The notes beneath the pieces were generated by a model. That model did no database searches and was not told the DNA's origin. It saw only the letters and a program-made list of their open reading frames with translations. A program made the position numbers and the translations under genes. From Eisenbergiella intestinigallinarum (GTDB lineage Bacteria; Bacillota; Clostridia; Lachnospirales; Lachnospiraceae): DNA of 6,766 nucleotides. Location of the stretch: NCBI GenBank assembly GCA_019120115.1, contig DWVS01000376.1:1-6766 (forward strand). The letters are read 5' to 3'. Positions 5,834 through 6,766 of the stretch are shown here, in pieces; the first letter of the stretch is position 1, and every line of letters begins with the position of its first letter.

Positions 5834-6721
5834 ATGACCGGGAAAACGAAAAGAAAAAAGCTGACGCCGTTTGACGTCGTGGTACATATCATTGCCCTGT
5901 TCCTGCTTGCTATCGTCGTCTATCCGCTGATCCTGGTGCTGTCCAGCTCCATCAGCGATCCGCAGATGGTGGCGACGGGAAAGGTCCTGCTGCTGCCGAA
6001 GGGGATCACCTTTGACGGATACGCGCAGATCTTTCAGAATCAGGACATCCTGATCGGCTATGCCAATACCATTTTTTACACGGTGATCGGAACCCTGCTG
6101 AATCTGCTCGTCACCGTGCCGGCGGGATATGTGCTGTCGAAAAAAACGGTTCCGGGAAACCGCTTTTTCATGACGCTGTTCATGATCACCATGTATTTTT
6201 CAGGCGGAATGATCCCCACCTTCCTGTGGGTGAACAGCCTTGGCCTGTACAACAGCAGGCTGGTGCTCATCATTCTCGGAGCCTTCAATACCTATAACTG
6301 TATCATCTGCCGTTCCTTCTTTTCCTCCATGCCGGTGGAGCTGGAGGAGGCGGCGTCCATCGACGGCTGTTCCGTGATCGGGACGTTTGTGAAGATCATT
6401 CTGCCGCTGTCGAAGGCGCTTCTGGGCGTGATGGTCCTGTACTTCGCCGTCGTGCACTGGAATTCCTACTTTGACGCCATGATCTACATCCGGGACGACG
6501 CCAAACAGCCTCTGCAGGTGTTCCTGCGCCGAATCCTGATCCTGGCGCAGACGCAGGCGGACATGGAGGAAGCGGCGGGCTACGGGCAGACGCTTGCCAA
6601 TCTGGAAGCGCTGATGCGCTACGCGGTCATCGTGGTATCCTCGCTGCCGCTTTTGATCGTTTATCCGTTCCTGCAGAAATATTTTGACAAGGGAGTTATG
6701 ATCGGCTCGGTCAAGGGGTGA
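5834..6721 (+). CDS. Carbohydrate ABC transporter permease, LplC/YtcP type
   Basis: This 295-residue protein is the MalG-like partner permease. Membrane helices are visible near 17-38, 78-100, 110-132, 143-162, 193-212 and 262-282. Family signatures include YPLILVLSSSISDP (30-43), FSGGMIPTFLWVNSLGL (122-138), the EAA loop EEAASIDGCSVIGTFVKIIL (171-190), HWNSYFDAMIYIRD (208-221), PLQVFLRRIL (226-235) and the C-terminal end FDKGVMIGSVKG, all typical of LplC/YtcP proteins. Its start is supported by a good ribosome site. It follows the LplB-type gene after 21 bases and is surely co-transcribed with it. In such operons an extracellular lipoprotein that binds the sugar usually follows, and here it would begin beyond the right edge. 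The transported sugar cannot be read from the sequence. Confidence 0.95.
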   Translation: MTGKTKRKKLTPFDVVVHIIALFLLAIVVYPLILVLSSSISDPQMVATGKVLLLPKGITFDGYAQIFQNQDILIGYANTIFYTVIGTLLNLLVTVPAGYVLSKKTVPGNRFFMTLFMITMYFSGGMIPTFLWVNSLGLYNSRLVLIILGAFNTYNCIICRSFFSSMPVELEEAASIDGCSVIGTFVKIILPLSKALLGVMVLYFAVVHWNSYFDAMIYIRDDAKQPLQVFLRRILILAQTQADMEEAAGYGQTLANLEALMRYAVIVVSSLPLLIVYPFLQKYFDKGVMIGSVKG

Positions 6722-6766
6722 CTTCGCCCTGAGAAAGCCGGATTTAATTCAAAAAAATGCCGCGAA
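6722..6766 (+). other. Intergenic tail at the right edge
   Basis: These 45 bases hold no complete gene and no terminator hairpin, so the operon probably continues. An ATG at 6757 follows a run of A but has no Shine-Dalgarno site, so it is not called as a start. Confidence 0.5.

Noticed and set aside
4907..5887. 326-residue open frame on the minus strand
   Set aside because: It is antisense to a clear permease gene. Its His/Arg/Asp-rich, motif-free translation is typical of a shadow frame in GC-rich coding DNA.
5486..6367. A 21-base exact match between the two permease genes (5486-5506 and 6347-6367)
   Set aside because: It encodes the shared EAASIDG motif of the EAA loop. Conserved protein sequence plus shared codon preference explains it; it is not a mobile repeat.

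Overview
The window reads as a Gram-positive, Clostridia-type chromosome, most like a gut Lachnospiraceae member. This is inferred from protein style (Tex, LplB/YtcP-type permeases, a membrane AraC regulator), purine-rich Shine-Dalgarno sites and fairly GC-rich coding DNA with AT-rich promoters. No marker fixes a genus. All five genes lie on the + strand and cover most of the window.

Layout. (1) 1-1482: the 3' part of a tex gene (RNA-binding S1 protein), cut by the left edge, with a long Ala/Gly/Gln-rich insert before its S1 domain. (2) 1483-1759: a gap with a strong hairpin at 1528-1562 and a plausible promoter at 1678-1707. (3) 1760-2779: an intracellular GH105/GH88-type unsaturated uronyl hydrolase. 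(4) 2776-4623: a membrane-anchored AraC-family regulator, overlapping the hydrolase by an ATGA junction. (5) 4624-4876: a gap with a tandem hairpin/terminator block, then an AT-rich control region with a TTGAAC-N17-TATAAT promoter and repeated TGCAT motifs. (6) 4877-5812 and 5834-6721: two permeases of a carbohydrate ABC importer (LplB/YteP type, then LplC/YtcP type). (7) 6722-6766: a short tail with no complete gene.

How it works together (inference). The permeases would import an oligosaccharide with a binding protein probably encoded just past the right edge and an ATPase possibly shared from elsewhere. The cytoplasmic hydrolase would remove the unsaturated uronic acid left on lyase-produced oligosaccharides, as YteR does for rhamnogalacturonan. 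The membrane regulator would sense an extracellular ligand and switch on the importer promoter from the TGCAT sites. The design resembles known Bacillus rhamnogalacturonan loci (yte/ytc/ytd, yes), so I see a variant of a known system rather than a wholly new one. The more unusual items are the Tex insert, the enzyme-sensor coupling and the repeat-dense importer promoter.
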